DNA of 64,000 nt, from NCBI GenBank assembly GCA_016713335.1, contig JADJPH010000040.1, positions 18,692-82,691 of the forward strand. The letters run 5' to 3'. Position 1 is the stretch's first letter, and every line of letters begins with the position of its first letter. Origin of the DNA: Candidatus Fredericiella danica (GTDB lineage Bacteria; Chloroflexota; Anaerolineae; Caldilineales; Caldilineaceae). The position numbers were made by a program, and so were the translations under genes. Shown here in pieces: positions 48,030-58,474 of this stretch. A model generated the notes under the pieces. It was not told where the DNA came from, did not search any database, and saw only the letters and a program-made list of their open reading frames with translations.

Positions 48030-49134
48030 ATGGCACAAGACCGGGTGTCCTCGACTACGGCGGAGCGGCGTTGCCCCAATTGTGGCACGCGTGTGGCACG
48101 CAACGCTGAAAGCTGCTTTATGTGCGGCTACGATCTGCGCAGCCAGGCCCGTCCTCGGCGGCGCTTTTCGTGGGTTGGCGCGCTTCTCGTCGCCGCCGTA
48201 TTGGCCGTGCTCTTCTTCTGGTGGCGCATCGGCACGCAATCCTGCCAACGAGGGCGCAAACTCAAGCGACGTGCAGGCAATTTTGCCGACGAGCGAACCG
48301 TTACTGGAGCCTACGGCGACGTCAACAGTAACTCCTACGCCACTGCCCACTTCCACCCCGCCACCGATCGTCACGGAGACCCTATTACTCAAACATGTCG
48401 TTGAGGGCGGAGAGTCGCTCCTTTCCATTGCCATCCAATATGGGATCAGTGTCGAGGAGATTCAGCGGGCCAATGGGTTGAGCACCGAGCTCATCCGCGT
48501 CGGTGATGAACTCGATATCCCTGTCGTGCGCGAGAGCGGGCTCACAAGTTCAAGCGGACCGGCTGATAACTTCTCCTACACGGTTGAAGACGGCGATACG
48601 CTGATCTCGATTGCGCTCAAGTTTGGCAGCACCGTGGAAGACATCCAGACTTCCAACAGTCTTGCCGCAAATGACCTGATTCGCCCGGGTGATCTCCTCA
48701 ACATTCCAGTACGCGGCGCGCCCGTGGAGGCGCTGCAGTTGCGTGGCGCCCCTCAGTCAACGCCTGTTCCAGGTGAGGATACAGCGACGCCGGCGCCGAA
48801 CTATGCAGAGCCGCGCCTGGTTGGGCCGCCAAACAATGAGAGTATTGTTCGCACCGATCCGGTGATGCTTGAATGGGCGGGTCTTGGTGAACTGCGGCCC
48901 AACGAGTGGTATGTCGTGCAAGTCTTGCCCCGCAGTCCCCAGGCAAGACCCTCTTCAACCGCCTGGACCAAGGATACGCGGTTTCAACTTGGCGCTGAGC
49001 TGGCGCCGGGCGAAGGCGAACGCGCGGACTATGATTGGCTGGTGTCGGTTGTGCGCGTGATCCCCACGGGTAGTCAAGCAGCGGTGGAGGCGGCTAGCCC
49101 GCCTAGCGAGATTCGTCGATTTTCTTGGCAATAG
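48030..49134 (+). CDS. Zinc-ribbon, single-pass membrane protein with two LysM domains (one frameshift)
   Basis: The first frame starts with a zinc ribbon (RRCPNCGTRVARNAESCFMCGYD) written here as CPNCG and CFMCG, then the helix GALLVAAVLAVLFFWW. The second frame continues after a shift near 48230 with a Thr/Pro linker and two LysM domains: HVVEGGESLLSIAIQYG and YTVEDGDTLISIALKFG. The C-terminal part has LRPNEWYVVQVLP, a fibronectin-like fold also seen after LysM in Chloroflexota. It would place the zinc ribbon in the cytoplasm and LysM outside, binding peptidoglycan or another glycan. A consensus -10 box lies just before the ATG. Confidence 0.75.
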
Positions 49135-49175
49135 TCCGTTCTCATCCTTGAATACCTCACAATAGGAGCATCATC

Positions 49176-49568
49176 ATGGGAGTGCGTTTGCAGCACGCCA
49201 GTCTCCCGCGGCCGCCCGGAACGGCGGCGGTTGCGCGCCAATTCTATGGCGAAGTGCTCGGATTGGAGGAGGTGCTGCCACCGGCAGTGCTGAAGCCGCT
49301 CGAAGTGATCTGGTATCGTCTGGATCGCGCGACCGAACTCCATCTCTTTGTCGAAGAACCCGCCGGTCAGGATCATTCGGGCCGGCACTTCTGTCTGGCT
49401 GTCGATGACCTGGAGGAGTTACGGGCGCGGCTGGAGGCTGCCGGCGTCACCGTTGCATCCGATATCCCGATCCCCGGACGCCCCCGCTTCTTTGTCCGCG
49501 ATCCATTTGGCAACCTGATTGAGTTGACGACGATTGAAGCGGATGATTGGCGTCTGCAGGGGAAATAG
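49176..49568 (+). CDS. VOC family (glyoxalase-like) protein
   Basis: A single-domain vicinal-oxygen-chelate protein of 130 residues. QHASLPRPPG opens the fold, LHLFVEEP and HSGRHFCLAVDDLEELRARL carry possible metal ligands, and FFVRDPFGNLIELTTIE ends with the conserved Glu. Two copies or a dimer would form the active site. AATAGGAGC lies before the ATG. Relatives act in resistance or detoxification, or are dioxygenases; the substrate is unknown. Confidence 0.82.
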   Translation: MGVRLQHASLPRPPGTAAVARQFYGEVLGLEEVLPPAVLKPLEVIWYRLDRATELHLFVEEPAGQDHSGRHFCLAVDDLEELRARLEAAGVTVASDIPIPGRPRFFVRDPFGNLIELTTIEADDWRLQGK

Positions 49569-49630
49569 GAAAGTCCAAGCATCCAAATTTGGGTATAAAG
49601 CTTAAGAAATTGTAGACTTGAGGAAGTGCT

Positions 49631-50149
49631 ATGCAACCAGTCGATTCTGCGGCCTATCCAGATTCACTAAATGCTCGCATCGGCGTACTGACACGCCGTG
49701 AAGTGGAGGCGCGCATGCTGGCGCCGCTGATCGAGGCGCTGGCCGCAGAATTCGGCCGCGAGCGCGTCCTCGCGGTGGTGCGCGAGGCGATTATTCAGAT
49801 TGCACGCGGGCAGGGTGAGTCGCTCGCAGGTCAAATCGGCGGTAACTCCCTGGATGATTTTGCCGGCTCACTTAGCGCCTGGCGCCAGGACAATGCCATG
49901 GAGATCGACATCCTGGAGCAGGATGAAGAGACATTCTCTTTCAATGTGACGCGGTGCCGCTATGCTGAGTTGTACCGCGCGCTGGGTGTGCCTGAATTGG
50001 GTGCAATCTTTTCATGCAACCGGGATTGGGCGCTCATCCAGGGCTTCAACCCTGGGATCGGCCTTGAGCGTACCCAGACCATCATGGAGGGCGCACCCTA
50101 TTGCGACTTCCGCTACCAGTTACGACCGCAGCCGATCGGTCTGGAGTGA
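49631..50149 (+). CDS. L-2-amino-thiazoline-4-carboxylate hydrolase family protein
   Basis: A 172-residue protein. FNVTRCRYAELYRALGVPEL, SCNRDWALIQGFNPGIGLER and TIMEGAPYCDFRY form the conserved Cys-containing blocks of this family as I know it. The family is named after an enzyme from L-cysteine synthesis in Pseudomonas, but most members have no proven role. AGGAAGTGCT lies before the ATG. The DUF1028 gene begins five bases after its stop, so both are probably translated together. Confidence 0.75.
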   Translation: MQPVDSAAYPDSLNARIGVLTRREVEARMLAPLIEALAAEFGRERVLAVVREAIIQIARGQGESLAGQIGGNSLDDFAGSLSAWRQDNAMEIDILEQDEETFSFNVTRCRYAELYRALGVPELGAIFSCNRDWALIQGFNPGIGLERTQTIMEGAPYCDFRYQLRPQPIGLE

Positions 50150-50154
50150 GGTTG

Positions 50155-51094
50155 ATGAAACTGCCCTTATCTTTCTCTACGCTTGCGCATACCTACTCAA
50201 TCGTCGCCTATGATCGTGAAGCTGGGCAACTTGGGGTTGCGTTCCAGTCTCATTACTTCAGCGTGGGGGGCGTTGTGCCCTGGGTGGAAGCTGGCGTGGG
50301 TGCAGTCGCCACCCAGTCGTTTGTAGACCCCTCGTATGGCCCGCTTGGGCTGGCGTTGATGCGGGCCGGCAAGAGCGCCAATCAGGCGCTGGATGGGCTT
50401 CTGGCAGCCGATCCGTTGCGCGAACAGCGTCAAGTGGCGATGGTCGATCTCCACGGCAATGTCTCAGTGCATACCGGCGCGCGTTGTATTGCTGCCGCCG
50501 GGCACAAGACCGGGGCGAATTTTTCGGTGCAGGCGAACTTGATGCTGAGCGATACGGTCTGGGATGCGATGGCAGATGCCTATCTGACTACGGCCGGGGA
50601 TCTCGCCGAGCGTATGTTGGCGGCCCTGGAAGCGGCGGAAGGCGAAGGGGGCGATATCCGTGGGCGGCAGTCGGCGGCGCTGATGGTGGTGAAGGCCCAG
50701 CCGACCGGCCAACCGTGGCGTGACCGGGTCTTTGACCTGCGGGTGGAGGATCATTGGGAGCTTTGCCGGAGTTGCGGCGCCTGGTGACGGTGTGCCGCGC
50801 CTACTACGCCTGGAATGACGCCGAGGCGCTGCTGCGCCGGGAGGACCTTGATGAGACGGTGGTCCGTGATGGCGCGCTTTTGCCCAGGCGCCCAACTTGA
50901 TGCCCCACAATCCTGAAGGGATGTTCTGGTTTGCGTGCACCCTGGTCAACGCCGGGCAACTGGCCGCGGCGTTGCCATATTTCGGCAAAGTCTTTGCGGC
51001 CCAACCGGTCTGGTGTGAACTGGTCCCGCGCCTGGCGCAGGCCGGCTTGCTCCCGGGCGAGCCAACGGTATTGGCGGCAATTGTCAAGGCATAG
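50155..51094 (+). CDS. DUF1028 family Ntn-hydrolase-like protein (two frameshifts)
   Basis: ATG 50155 is five bases after the previous stop. The first frame contains AHTYSIVAYDREAGQLGVAF, VPWVEAGVGAVATQSFVDPS and RQVAMVDLHGNVSVHTG, all typical of DUF1028. Near 50755 the frame changes into LPELRRLVTVCRAYYAWNDA and near 50880 again into APNLMPHNPEGMFWFACTLV, matching the C-terminal helical part. The second break is at the T-run in GCGCTTTTGCCC. The fold is that of N-terminal nucleophile hydrolases; the substrate is not known. Confidence 0.78.
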
Positions 51095-51231
51095 CAGGCA
51101 AATGCCGGGTTTTTGAAGATAGGAAGAATGAGTGTCTGGTGATCAAAATGATTCTGTGTTGATGTTCATTCAAGATGTCCTACCCCTTCGCGTTAACCGC
51201 TACTCTTAGTTGCTTTGAAAGGAATCCATTC

Positions 51232-54200
51232 GTGCGCAAACTACGCATCATCATCCCAATCCTGATAGGCGTTGTCTGCATGCTCGCCTTCACCGGTGCA
51301 GCACTGGCCGTGGAATCGCCGGCGAGCGACACACCTGCGCCGGCAGGTTCGACCGCGTCACCCCTCTTGATCGTCGAACTTGATTCACCACCGTTGGCCA
51401 CCCAGTATAAGACGCAATTGCAGGCGGCCGCCGCCAACGGGAGGCTGGATGCCCAGTCTGCCGCCGCGCAAGCCTACGTCGCCCAATTGCAGGCTGAGCA
51501 GGCAGCCTTTGTCAGCCAACTTCAGGCTGTACTGCCCACTGCCACGGTCAACCAGTTTATCGACGAAACCGGCATGCGCCAGAATAGCACCTATCAGGTG
51601 GTGTTCAACGGCATGGCCATCAATCCCGGCGCGAACCTGACTGCCGCCGAACGCGAGGCTGCCCGCGCACGTATCGCGCGAATGCCCGGCGTCAAAAACG
51701 TCTATCCTGACATGCCGCACCAATCCGATCTATACACCAGTACGACGCTCATCAACGCCCCGGTGCTTTGGGACCAGTTGGGTGGTCGCGCTATGGCGGG
51801 AGCCGGTGTGAAATTTGCCTCGATGGACGGCGGCGTGCATCACCTCTCACCGATGTTCGATGGGACCGGCTATACCTACCCCAACGGATTTGGCCCAAAT
51901 GGCAAGGGTCTGACCAGCAACAATAACGGCAAGATCATCACCTCGCGTGCCTACTTCCGCTCGTGGGATCCGCCGCAGACGGCAGACCTGGGGGAGAGTG
52001 GATGCGGCGACGCGTGCGCCTGGCCGGGGCCAGAAGGCACATCACACGGTGTCCACACGGCCTCCACTGCAGCCGGTGGCATTATCACCGACGTGGTCTA
52101 TAGCGGTTACCCGGTCGGCACGATCAGCGGCGTCGCACCACGCGCGCCTATGTGATGAGCTACAAGGTCTTCTATGGCAGCGTGAACAACGACGGTTCTT
52201 TCTACAACGCCGAGGGGCTTGCGGCGCTTGAAGATATCGCCATGGATGGCGCCGATGTACTCAACAACTCCTGGGGTGGCGGTCCTTCCAGCAATGGCTA
52301 TGATGACCCGCTGGAGATCGCGTTGGCGAACACCGCGGCAAGCGGTGTCTTCATTTCGATGTCTGCCGGAAATGCCGGTCCGTCGAACTCGACCGTTGAC
52401 CACCCGCGGTCCGAGTACATCAATGTTGCTGCATCGACGACCAGTGGCACGCTCGCCAGTGGCAGAATCGACGTCCCCGGCCATCCTGAAGTGCAGGATA
52501 TCGCTTTCTCCGTCGCGAGTTTTGGTGCGCCATTGCCGATCGCAACGGTGATCACCTACCCCGTGTTGCCTTCCGAGAGTGTCAACCCGGCCAACACGAA
52601 TGGCTGCAATGCCTGGCCAGCCGGCACGTTCACGGGCAAGGCTGCGCTGATCCGGCGTGGTGACTGTGAATTTGGCGTCAAGGTACTCAATGCTGAGAAC
52701 GGAGGCGCCGACTTTGTCATCGTCTACAACAGCGTCGCCGGCGGCGATGAACTGATCAACATGGGGCCGGGTGAAGTCGGCGACCAGGTGACAATTTCGT
52801 CCATCTTCGTTGGCCACACGAACGGGCAGGCCATCGTTGACGCATACGTCGCCGATCCGGCGGTGGAGGTTGTCCTCAATACCATCGCTTTCCAGGCGGG
52901 CAACACGCCAGACCTGATCGCCAGCTTCAGTAGCCGTGGTCCTGGTGTTGGCCCGGCCCTCGTGCCCGATATTGCCGCCCCAGGCGTCAACATCCTTGCG
53001 CAGGGATATACCCCTGGCGCCAGCGGTGAAGCGCAGTATCTCGGCTATGGCCAGGCCTCAGGCACTTCCATGGCAGCCCCGCACGTGGCCGGCGCCGCCG
53101 TGCTCGTGCGCCAGGCCCATCCCAACTGGTCAAACGCTGAGATCAAATCGGCGCTGATGTCCACTGCGAAGTATACCGATGTCTACAACTACAATGGTTC
53201 GCCGGCTCAACCGCTTGACATGGGCGCCGGCCGCCTTGATCTGACGCGCGCGCTCGCACCGGGTGTGATCCTGAATCCCCCGAAACTGAGCTATGGCGTC
53301 GTGCCTTCACCCACGAGCAAGACCCTTGAGGTGTGGGTGACGAGCGTGGCGACGCAAACTGAGACCTATCAGTTGAGCACGCTCTACACTGGGGAACGGC
53401 TTCACGCAGACCACGGCGCTGCCGGGTTTTACGGTGACGCCAACTTTGGTCACGCTCGAACCCGGTCAAACCCAGGTGGTTTCGGTTACCTTCGACACGA
53501 ACACCAGCCAGGGACTCGGTGAGAACCAGGGCTTTGTCGTGATGGATGGCGCGGTGTTTGACGCGCACATGCCCGTCTGGGCGCGGGTGACGCCGGCCAC
53601 ACAAATCTCCGATGTGCTGATCATCGACAACGACGCCAGTGACCTCGACCCATCATTCGGCGACTATCTGTACATCTACACCAGCACACTCACGGCGTTG
53701 GGTAAGACTTACTCAATTGCCAACCCGGCCGACTATTTCGGGCTTGACCAGACGATTCCCAGGCCGGCAGTTCTGAGCGGTTTCGGCGCAATCCTTTGGT
53801 ACACCGGTGACAACTACGTCCCCGTGGCCGGTCTCACTACGCAGGATCAGTACTCACTGCTGGACTACCTCAACAACGGCGGCATCGTAATCGCCATGGG
53901 TCAGGATCTGGCCGGTACGCTCGATGCCGCGCCGGGTACGGACTTTAACTGGCTCTACAACTGGGGACTGGGGGCAAGGTGGTTGCAGGATAGCATCTCC
54001 AACGGGAATGCGCCGACCGGATTTGCGACGTCCGCACCTTCCATGCCGCCCTTCTTCAGAAACATCATCGTCAGTCTGTTGCAACTTTACGTGGACGAAG
54101 TTGCGCCTGAACTGGCCGATCGCGCCGTGGCCCGAGGGGGTGTGGCGGTTCTTAACTATGGCGGCCCATTCAATCTGGGCACTGGCACGGCTGCTCTGGT

Positions 54201-54723
54201 CCACCGCGACCAGCCCGTGCTGGAATCACCCGTGCCGCCCTTCTGGGGCCGAGCCTTCTACGCATCGTTTGGCCTCGAAGGCATGGACTTGGGGCCAAAC
54301 GAGGTCTTGACACCCACACTGCCGACGACACCGGTGGAACTGCTGGGTCACGTCCTGACGTGGGCGGAATCTGAGGTCGGCATGGCTTCGATCAGCAACA
54401 CCACGCCGGCGACAACGACGGCTATCACGCTGTTCACGGCGCATTACACCTCCACGGCGCCGACCGGATACCCGGCTGAAGTCGTCAATCCCATCGCCTG
54501 GCGTTGGGACTTTGGTGACGGCAGCGCGTATGTAGCATCAGTGACACAGGAAGCCGGTCACACGTATGTCTGCAGCGAAAACAACGTCTACACCGTACGC
54601 GTGCAGGTGACCGACGGGATGGGCAACAATGCCATTGGCAGCCTCGAGGTGGACGTATCCGACTCTTGCTTCCAGGAGCCGGAAACGGTCCAGAACTTCT
54701 TCCTGCCGTGGATCACGAAGTAG
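51232..54723 (+). CDS. Secreted subtilisin-like serine protease with PA and PKD domains (two frameshifts)
   Basis: GTG 51232 with AAAGGA upstream starts a signal peptide (VRKLRIIIPILIGVV, ending AALAVES). After an inhibitor-like propeptide the S8 catalytic core follows: Asp in KFASMDGGV, His in GTSHGVHTAS, oxyanion Asn in SAGNAGPS and Ser in GTSMAAPHVAGAA. A PA domain (KAALIRRGDCEFGVKVLNAE) is inserted before the Ser. Later parts hold an Ig-like segment, a flavodoxin-like middle region and a PKD domain (WDFGDGSAY). The protein ends FFLPWITK. Frame breaks lie near 52140 (within CGCGCGCC) and at the G-run 53391-53394, where three G would restore LYTGNGFTQTT. About 1160 residues in total. Confidence 0.88.
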
Positions 54724-54814
54724 TTTTGCACTGTGAGGGCGGCTGTGGACCTGTAACTCTTTGATAATTGCGAACTGGGTTTTCGCAGTCTAAGGCAGAA
54801 GCGACTCTGCAAGT

Positions 54815-54902
54815 GGTCAATCAGCAACAGCCAATTGTCAATTTGAAGTGACGGAGCATTGTAGATGTCACTGAAAATTGATGATTGGCTGTTGATCATG
54901 GA
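54815..54902. repeat. AT-rich inverted repeat element after the protease gene
   Basis: Left arm (54815-54844) and right arm (54874-54902) contain AACAGCCAAT and ATTGGCTGTT as complementary centres, with ATTGTCAATTT against AAAATTGATG. AGTGAC and GTCACT extend the stem inwards. No gene lies in 54724-54990. Confidence 0.65.
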
Positions 54903-54990
54903 TCGTTCATACTACAGAATCACAAGTACCACAGAGCCGCGCGGCGGCGGTTGGCTGCTCTGATCTACGTCCACTAGACACGGGCACGAC

Positions 54991-55726
54991 ATGAAAACTA
55001 CCAACCCATCCTAAGCTTTGGTGATGAAGTAGCCCGCGTCTATCGAGATATTACGCGTGGTGATGAGGCCGCGGCCGTGGCGCTGCTGGCGCAATTGGCG
55101 GGCGACGGGCCGGCGCTGGAACTTGCCATTGGGGCGGGCAGGCTTGCCCTGCCGCTGGCTGCGCATGGCATCCGGGTGGACGGCATCGAACTCTCGCCGG
55201 CGATGGTCGCCCAACTGCGGAGTAAGCCGGGCGGGGAGTCCATCGCCGTCACCCTGGGCGACTTTGCCGACGTGGCGGTTGCCGGTGAATATCGGCTGAT
55301 CTACGTGGTGTGGAACACCTTTTCAACCTCTTGAGCCAGGATGAGCAGGTGCGGTGCTTCCAGAATGTGGCAAAGCATCTATCCGCCGATGGTTGTTTCT
55401 TGATCGAGGCGTATGAACCTGCCTTTCTGGTCCGGCTGCAAAACAGCCAGTATGTGGAGGCGGAGAGCATTGAGATGGATGAGGTCTGGCTCGATGTGCT
55501 GCGGCATGACGGTGCGACGCAGACGATAGAAGAGAGCCATGTATCGCTCTCCGCACGCGGCATCCGGTTGAACCCGGTGGTGCAGCGCTACGCGTGGCCG
55601 AGCGAACTCGACCTCATGGCACGGATTGCGGGGTTGCGGTTGCATAACCGCTGGGGTGGGTGGAGTCGTGAGCGTTCACATCCGCAAGCACTATGCATGT
55701 GTCGGTGTTTGAGCGGTGAGGTGTAG
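54991..55726 (+). CDS. SAM-dependent methyltransferase (two frameshifts)
   Basis: ATG 54991 (MKTTNP) is followed after a shift by ILSFGDEVARVYRDITRGDE, then PALELAIGAGRLALPLAAHG, the class I methyltransferase motif I, and LGDFADVAVAGEYRLIYVVW. At the T-run 55320-55323 a lost T breaks WNTFFNLLSQDEQVRCF. The last frame has YAWPSELDLMARIAGLRLHN and ends near 55726. All parts are usual for small-molecule or sugar methyltransferases of this fold. The acceptor is unknown. No neighbour in the same direction helps. Confidence 0.78.
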
Positions 55727-55758
55727 ACAATGGTGGATCTCCGCATCTCAGAACGCAG

Positions 55759-56197
55759 TCAGTTTTCTATTCCACTGATCTGATCAAAGATGAGGTCGGC
55801 GCAGCGAATGTAGGCGGTCCGCACCTGTTCCCATTCAGGAAGCGAATCGTTGGGCATAGTGGCTCCAAAAGTGGTAGCGCTGAGCGTAGGGATCGGCAAT
55901 CTGCGCCTGGCAGACACGGAGTATCTTCGTGGAAAGCGAGGGATCTGCGAGCAGCGCAGTGCGCAACACTGCCCAATCCGCGCGCTTGCCGCGGCCAATG
56001 ATGTCGTCGATGGCTGCAAGGGTGAGGTCTTGCTGGGTAAGATGACGATGTTGCATAACCGTGTCCAGGAACTCCGCCGCCGCGCCTGCGACGAGCCTCG
56101 GCGATCTATTGTAGCGCCACAGATGGGGCCAAACAAGTTGGCCGGCAGGGACGGATGCCTGTGGCGCTGCACCCCGGCTAGCTTTGGGCCTCGTCAC
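55759..56197 (-). CDS. Unrecognised small protein at the end of the GT2 operon (one frameshift)
   Basis: From GTG 56197, which overlaps the end of the GT2 gene by 20 bases, one frame reads PAGQLVWPHLWRYNRSPRLV, then AGAAAEFLDTVMQHRHLTQQ and ILRVCQAQIADPYAQRYHFW. A second frame, entered near 55855, supplies NDSLPEWEQVRTAYIRCADL and ends SGIEN. About 145 residues in all, mainly helical, with no signal peptide. I do not recognise the family. Position suggests a role with the glycosyltransferase. Confidence 0.45.
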
Positions 56198-57146
56198 GAG
56201 TTGCATCCCCGATCCGCTGTTCCAGCACGGTGATGCGCTCACCCTGGCTCACAATGAGCTCCGCCAGAAAACCGACCAGAAAGAGCAATGCGCTGATAAT
56301 CGCCAAAACGCCGGCGGCGATGAAGATTGGACGCTGCTGCGTCTGGGTAAAAAGGTACAGCAGCACCAGATAGCCAAAGATGCCGGCGCTGACCAACAGC
56401 CCGGCCAGCCCCAAGCCCCCAAAGAAACGAATCGGCGCTTCGCTGAAGGTCAACAAGAATTTCAGCACCAGCACGTCTAGAAAGCTCTTTGGGATCCGCT
56501 CCCAGCCAAACTTGCTGCTGCCGGCGGGGCGGGGCTGGTAAAACGTCGGTGTCTCGCCGACCGTGAAGCCATTGTGCACGGCGATCATCAGCAGGAACCG
56601 GTGCCAGTCGCTGCGCAGGGGCGGGAAGCTATCGACCACATCGCGGCGCATCGCCTTGATCCAGTTGCCGTCGTGGACGTTCACACCCCCCAGTTTGCGC
56701 ATTATCCAGTTGTAGAACCGACTCGCCAGCACCTTGTTGTCGTTGCGCTCCTGGCGCCAACCGGCCGCGACGTCGAGATCCTCCGCTTCCATAAAATTCA
56801 CAAGCGTTGGTATATCGACCAGCGGATCCGACTCCATGTCCGCAGGGATCAAGATTACAATGTCGCCACGACTGGCCGTGAACATCTTCTGGAGTCCTGC
56901 CGTCATACCCTGGCTGCGGCGATGCGTGAACACGCGCAAATGTGGATACTGGGTCTGCAGGTCAGCGAGGACAACGGCGGTGCCATCCGTACTGCCGTCA
57001 TTGACAACGAGGACTTCACCCTTCCGGTGCAACTCGGCAAACGCCGCAAACGACCGCGCGACCACCTGGCTGATGGTGCCTTCCTCGTTGCGCGCAGGGA
57101 CGACAACGCTGATCGAGAATAGTGCCTCAACTCCAGATGCAGTCAT
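56178..57146 (-). CDS. GT2 glycosyltransferase with two C-terminal helices (dolichol-phosphate-mannose-synthase-like)
   Basis: A 322-residue protein. SISVVVPARNEEGTISQVVA starts the GT-A fold, VVNDGSTDGT supplies the donor-binding Asp and ILIPADMESDP the DxD-like metal site. Two hydrophobic helices near the C-terminus (FGGLGLAGLLVSAGIFGYLV and FIAAGVLAIISALLFLVGF) anchor it, and a short coiled tail follows. Such enzymes load sugars onto polyprenyl phosphate. The DegT aminotransferase gene ends 20 bases upstream in the same direction, so the sugar may be an amino sugar. Confidence 0.87.
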   Translation of the reverse strand: MTASGVEALFSISVVVPARNEEGTISQVVARSFAAFAELHRKGEVLVVNDGSTDGTAVVLADLQTQYPHLRVFTHRRSQGMTAGLQKMFTASRGDIVILIPADMESDPLVDIPTLVNFMEAEDLDVAAGWRQERNDNKVLASRFYNWIMRKLGGVNVHDGNWIKAMRRDVVDSFPPLRSDWHRFLLMIAVHNGFTVGETPTFYQPRPAGSSKFGWERIPKSFLDVLVLKFLLTFSEAPIRFFGGLGLAGLLVSAGIFGYLVLLYLFTQTQQRPIFIAAGVLAIISALLFLVGFLAELIVSQGERITVLEQRIGDATRDEAQS

Positions 57147-57166
57147 GCGCGTAACTCGTCTTCACT

Positions 57167-58279
57167 TCAGGACGCCATAAAGGCAGCAATTGCCTCGACG
57201 ACACGATCCTGCTGGTCATCGGTCATTTCAGGGTACAGCGGGAGGCTGACGCACGTGGCCGCAACTTGCTCGGACACCGGCAGATCACCAGGGCGATGCC
57301 CAAGTTCGGCATAGGCGGGCTGCAGATGGAGCGGCACCGGATAGTGGACGCCGGCGCCGATGCCCTGCCGGTTCAAAGCGTCGAGCAGTTCATCGCGACG
57401 GGGCGTGCGCACCACGTAGAGATGCCAGACCGGATCGGCCTGGGGGGCGACATAAGGGATTTCAAGTTCGAATTCCGCAAGCAGTGCGGAGTATCGCGCC
57501 GCCAGACGACGACGCGCCGCCGTCCACCGGTCGAGATGGGCCAGTTTGACTTCCAACACCGCCGCCTGCAGCGTATCGAGCCGCTCGCCGTAGCCCTTCA
57601 CCTCGTGCAGATATTTCGAACGGCGACCGTGGTCGCGCAACAACGCAACCTGGGCGCCCAGTTGCAGATCGGACGTTGTGACTGCCTCTGCATCCCCATA
57701 GGCGCCGAGATTTTTTCCAGGGTAAAAACTGAAACAGGCCGCGGTCCCCAGGGCGCCCGCCCGTACACCGTTCCAGGTTGCACCGTGAGCCTGCGCCGCA
57801 TCTTCGAGCACCGGCAGCCCATGGCGCGCAGCCACGCGCTTGATTGCATCCATATCGGCCGGCTGCCCATAGATATGAACAGGCAAGATGGCCCGTGTGG
57901 CCGGTGTGATCGCTGCTTCTAGCGCGTCCGGGTCCATCGTATAGGTGCGAGGATCGATATCGACAAAGACGGGCTTCGCCCCTGTCGCCGAGATTGCTTC
58001 GGCGGTGGCAATAAAGGTGTGCGCCACCGTCACCACCTCATGACCGCTGCCCACGCCCAAGGCCCGTAACGCCAGGTCAAGCGCCGCCGCCCCGCTGGCA
58101 ACGCCGGCACAAACCGCAGCGCCACAGTAATCGGCGAATGCCGCTTCAACGCTCTTCACCTGGGGTCCCATGATGAAGTTCGTCGAATCTAAGACGCGCT
58201 GGATCGCACTGTCGATCTCAGGTCGAATGGACGCATATTGCGCCGTCAAGTCGACCAATGGAATCTTTACATCACTCAT
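57167..58279 (-). CDS. DegT/DnrJ/EryC1 family sugar aminotransferase
   Basis: A 370-residue PLP enzyme. IPLVDLTAQYASIRPEIDSA is the usual start, ASGAAALDLALRALGVGSG forms the phosphate-binding region, EDAAQAHGATWNG contains the Asp that contacts PLP nitrogen, and SFYPGKNLGAYGDAEAV has the Schiff-base Lys. AGVHYPVPLHLQPAYAELGH is a typical C-terminal active-site segment. It would transfer an amino group to a 3- or 4-keto NDP-sugar for surface glycans. GT2 and an unknown small gene follow in the same transcript. Confidence 0.9.
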   Translation of the reverse strand: MSDVKIPLVDLTAQYASIRPEIDSAIQRVLDSTNFIMGPQVKSVEAAFADYCGAAVCAGVASGAAALDLALRALGVGSGHEVVTVAHTFIATAEAISATGAKPVFVDIDPRTYTMDPDALEAAITPATRAILPVHIYGQPADMDAIKRVAARHGLPVLEDAAQAHGATWNGVRAGALGTAACFSFYPGKNLGAYGDAEAVTTSDLQLGAQVALLRDHGRRSKYLHEVKGYGERLDTLQAAVLEVKLAHLDRWTAARRRLAARYSALLAEFELEIPYVAPQADPVWHLYVVRTPRRDELLDALNRQGIGAGVHYPVPLHLQPAYAELGHRPGDLPVSEQVAATCVSLPLYPEMTDDQQDRVVEAIAAFMAS

Positions 58280-58474
58280 TTGCGTTTACTCTGACAAAAA
58301 TCTAGCTGAGCGCTCGCGCTCAGCCAGGATGGGATCGAAATCGCAACGGTCACTATGGCTGATTATAGGTCACCAGATGACCATTAACCAAAGTTAGAAG
58401 GAGGGGTGGATTTCGAACGGCGCCCTGAGTGCGTCAGCGGCGCCTGGATTGCTGAATTGGTCTCCGGCGCCGGG